DNA of 64,000 bases, taken from assembly GCF_003051005.1 (NCBI RefSeq), contig NZ_QAOW01000001.1, positions 186,001 to 250,000 on the forward strand, read 5' to 3'. Shown here piece after piece: positions 62,918 to 64,000 of this stretch. The stretch is from Rhodococcus sp. OK519. GTDB taxonomy: Bacteria > Actinomycetota > Actinomycetes > Mycobacteriales > Mycobacteriaceae. The number at the start of each line of letters is the position of its first letter. Position 1 is the stretch's first letter. The translations under genes and the position numbers were made by a program. Below the pieces are notes generated by a model that searched no databases, was not told the DNA's origin, and worked only from the letters and a program-made list of their open reading frames with translations.

Positions 62918-62932
62918 AGGCACGGAGTGCCT
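62918..62932 (+). terminator. Small hairpin between the thioesterase gene and proC
   Basis: AGGCAC-GGA-GTGCCT forms a 6-bp stem in the 41-nt gap before proC. It is too weak alone to be called a terminator with confidence. Confidence 0.3.
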
Positions 62933-62943
62933 AAGCTGTCCGC

Positions 62944-63759
62944 ATGACGAGAATTGCGGTGATCGGCGGCGGCAAGATCGGTGAGGCACTGGTCTCTGGG
63001 CTGTTGCAGGGTGGTCACGCGACACGGGACCTGGTTGTCGCCGAGCAGTACGAGGCGCGGGCCCAGGAGCTGGCCGCGACCTACTCGATCCGGGTCACGA
63101 CCCCCGCGGACGCGGCCGAAGGCGCGGACGTCATCGTCGTCGCCGTCAAGCCCACCGACGTCGACTCGGTGCTCGCCGCGCTGTCGAAGGTCGACCTCGA
63201 TGGTGAGCAGGAGCAGATCCTGGTCTCGCTGGCCGCGGGCATCCCGACGGCCCGCTACGAGTCGAAGCTGCCGGCCGGGTTCCCGGTTGTGCGCGTCATG
63301 CCGAATACGCCGATGCTCGTCGGGCAGGGCGCCAGCGCAATCGCGCCCGGTCGTCACGTCAAGCCCGCGCACCTCGATCTGGTTCGCGGCATCCTCGCGG
63401 CGGTCGGCACCGTCACGACGGTGCCGGAGTCGCAGATCGACGCGGTGACCGCCGTGTCCGGTTCGGGCCCGGCGTACTTCTTCCTCGCGGTCGAGGCCAT
63501 GATCGATGCCGGAGTGTCGCTGGGGCTGAGCCGGTCGACGGCGAGTGAGCTCGTGGTGCAGACGATGGTCGGTTCGGCGGCGATGCTCGCCGAGTCGGGG
63601 GAGAGCGCGACGGATCTACGGGTGGCGGTTACGTCGCCGGGCGGTACCACCGCGGCCGCAGTGCGTGCACTCGAGCAGGGCGGATTCCGGACGGCCTTCT
63701 ACGACGCCCTGTCCGCAGCGCGCGACAGGTCGGCCGAGTTGGGTGTCGCAGCCGAGTAG
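62944..63759 (+). CDS. proC: Pyrroline-5-carboxylate reductase
   Basis: A 271-residue NAD(P)H enzyme that makes proline from pyrroline-5-carboxylate. The Rossmann motif IAVIGGGKIGEALVSGLLQGG is at residues 3-23. VRVMPNTPMLVGQGASAI and the C-terminal VTAVSGSGPAYFFLAVEAM and VTSPGGTTAAAVRALEQGGFR are conserved. Length and motifs are complete. It corresponds to Rv0500 and is followed by the Rv0500A-like gene. Confidence 0.96.
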   Translation: MTRIAVIGGGKIGEALVSGLLQGGHATRDLVVAEQYEARAQELAATYSIRVTTPADAAEGADVIVVAVKPTDVDSVLAALSKVDLDGEQEQILVSLAAGIPTARYESKLPAGFPVVRVMPNTPMLVGQGASAIAPGRHVKPAHLDLVRGILAAVGTVTTVPESQIDAVTAVSGSGPAYFFLAVEAMIDAGVSLGLSRSTASELVVQTMVGSAAMLAESGESATDLRVAVTSPGGTTAAAVRALEQGGFRTAFYDALSAARDRSAELGVAAE

Positions 63760-63911
63760 ATCGCGAACTTCGGATCGCGATTATCGATCTTGTTTGCAAC
63801 ACCCGTCGCATCAATCCCTCTGGTCCCGCTAAGCTCGGGGGCAGCACGTGCGTGTCTGGTCCGCCGGAGGGGAAGCCGGCGGCGCGACATGTGCCGGAGG
63901 TAATTGAAGAG

Positions 63912-64000
63912 ATGGGATCCATCGACAAACCTGAAAGGTCCCCCAGGGGACAGCAGGAAGGGCAGCCCGGTCTCGGCGGGACGCAGTTCCTCACGGTCGC
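63912..64000 (+). CDS. Start of a BldC/Rv0500A-like helix-turn-helix protein (cut by window edge)
   Basis: An ATG at 63912 opens a frame of which 29 codons are present. It has a polar N-terminus (MGSIDKPERSPRGQQEGQPG) and then GGTQFLTVA, the usual opening of the small MerR-like (BldC/excisionase-type) DNA-binding protein encoded after proC in actinobacteria. GGAGG lies upstream (63896-63900). BldC-type proteins regulate development and other genes by cooperative DNA binding. The rest of the gene is outside the window. Confidence 0.75.
   Translation, partial: MGSIDKPERSPRGQQEGQPGLGGTQFLTV

Overview
This window looks like chromosome from a high-GC mycolic-acid actinobacterium, most likely Rhodococcus (the R. 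equi/Prescottella group). Four things point there: strong GC3 bias, GTG and TTG starts, a mycothiol gene (mshA) beside SenX3/RegX3, and a secreted endoglycoceramidase with a Gly/Ser tail, which is a Rhodococcus hallmark. From about 2.7 kb to the end, the gene order follows M. tuberculosis Rv0465c-Rv0500A: ramB, aceA, fadB2, a TetR like Rv0472c, DUF445 (Rv0473), an XRE regulator (Rv0474), hbhA (Rv0475), DUF2516 (Rv0476), deoC, a DUF2993 protein, DUF2505, murB, an L,D-transpeptidase lipoprotein (Rv0483), an SDR, a ROK regulator (Rv0485), mshA, a YbjN protein, gpm1, senX3-regX3, an Rv0495c-like protein, ppx, Rv0497-like, Rv0498-like, a thioesterase, proC and a small HTH protein. Synteny and family calls come from remembered families, not from searches.

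Layout. 0-2.5 kb: urea ABC transporter genes urtA-urtB-urtC on the minus strand, with urtC cut by the window edge. 2.7-10.5 kb: the glyoxylate regulator ramB, an uncharacterised gene, aceA, fadB2 and a full-length MetE homologue that lacks three of the four zinc ligands. 10.5-14.8 kb: endoglycoceramidase, a zinc alcohol dehydrogenase, an AbiEi/DUF559-type gene enclosed by 60-bp inverted repeats, and a small membrane protein. 14.8-18.3 kb: a minus-strand run of TetR, DUF4873, ABC1-type kinase and PPK2. 18.4-21.6 kb: DUF445, XRE regulator, hbhA and DUF2516. 21.6-28.4 kb: NTF2-like protein, AurF-type diiron oxygenase with a MerR regulator, hydrolase, purU, methyltransferase, deoC and DUF2993.

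28.5-47.3 kb is a mix of core and accessory genes. It holds a second AbiEi-like gene, two DUF2505 paralogues, murB, the L,D-transpeptidase, a secreted hydrolase, and a compact type VII secretion (ESX) cargo-type cluster (EspG-like, YbaB-like, WXG100-like, a CpnT-N-terminal-like protein without a toxin domain, and a 54-residue membrane protein). It continues with DUF2804, SDR, a Cys-rich leader ORF before a ROK regulator, an operon of a tocopherol-cyclase-like protein, a lipase-fold protein with a broken catalytic triad and an unknown secreted protein, then PIG-L deacetylase, MFS transporter and hydrolase.

47.3-64 kb returns to the core: mshA, ybjN-like, an Rpf-type muralytic factor with a long leader, acyl-CoA synthetase, FAD monooxygenase, gpm1, senX3-regX3 (phosphate sensing), a remnant of a non-ribosomal peptide synthetase, Rv0495c-like, ppx-Rv0497-Rv0498-like genes, a divergent MerR locus with a perfect palindromic operator, thioesterase, proC, and the start of a BldC/Rv0500A-like gene.

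Common themes are acetate/fatty-acid metabolism with CRP-like sites, phosphate/polyphosphate metabolism (ppk2, senX3-regX3, ppx), redox thiol synthesis (mshA) and cell-wall assembly or remodelling (murB, L,D-transpeptidase, Rpf). I saw no tRNA, rRNA, CRISPR array or transposase gene.
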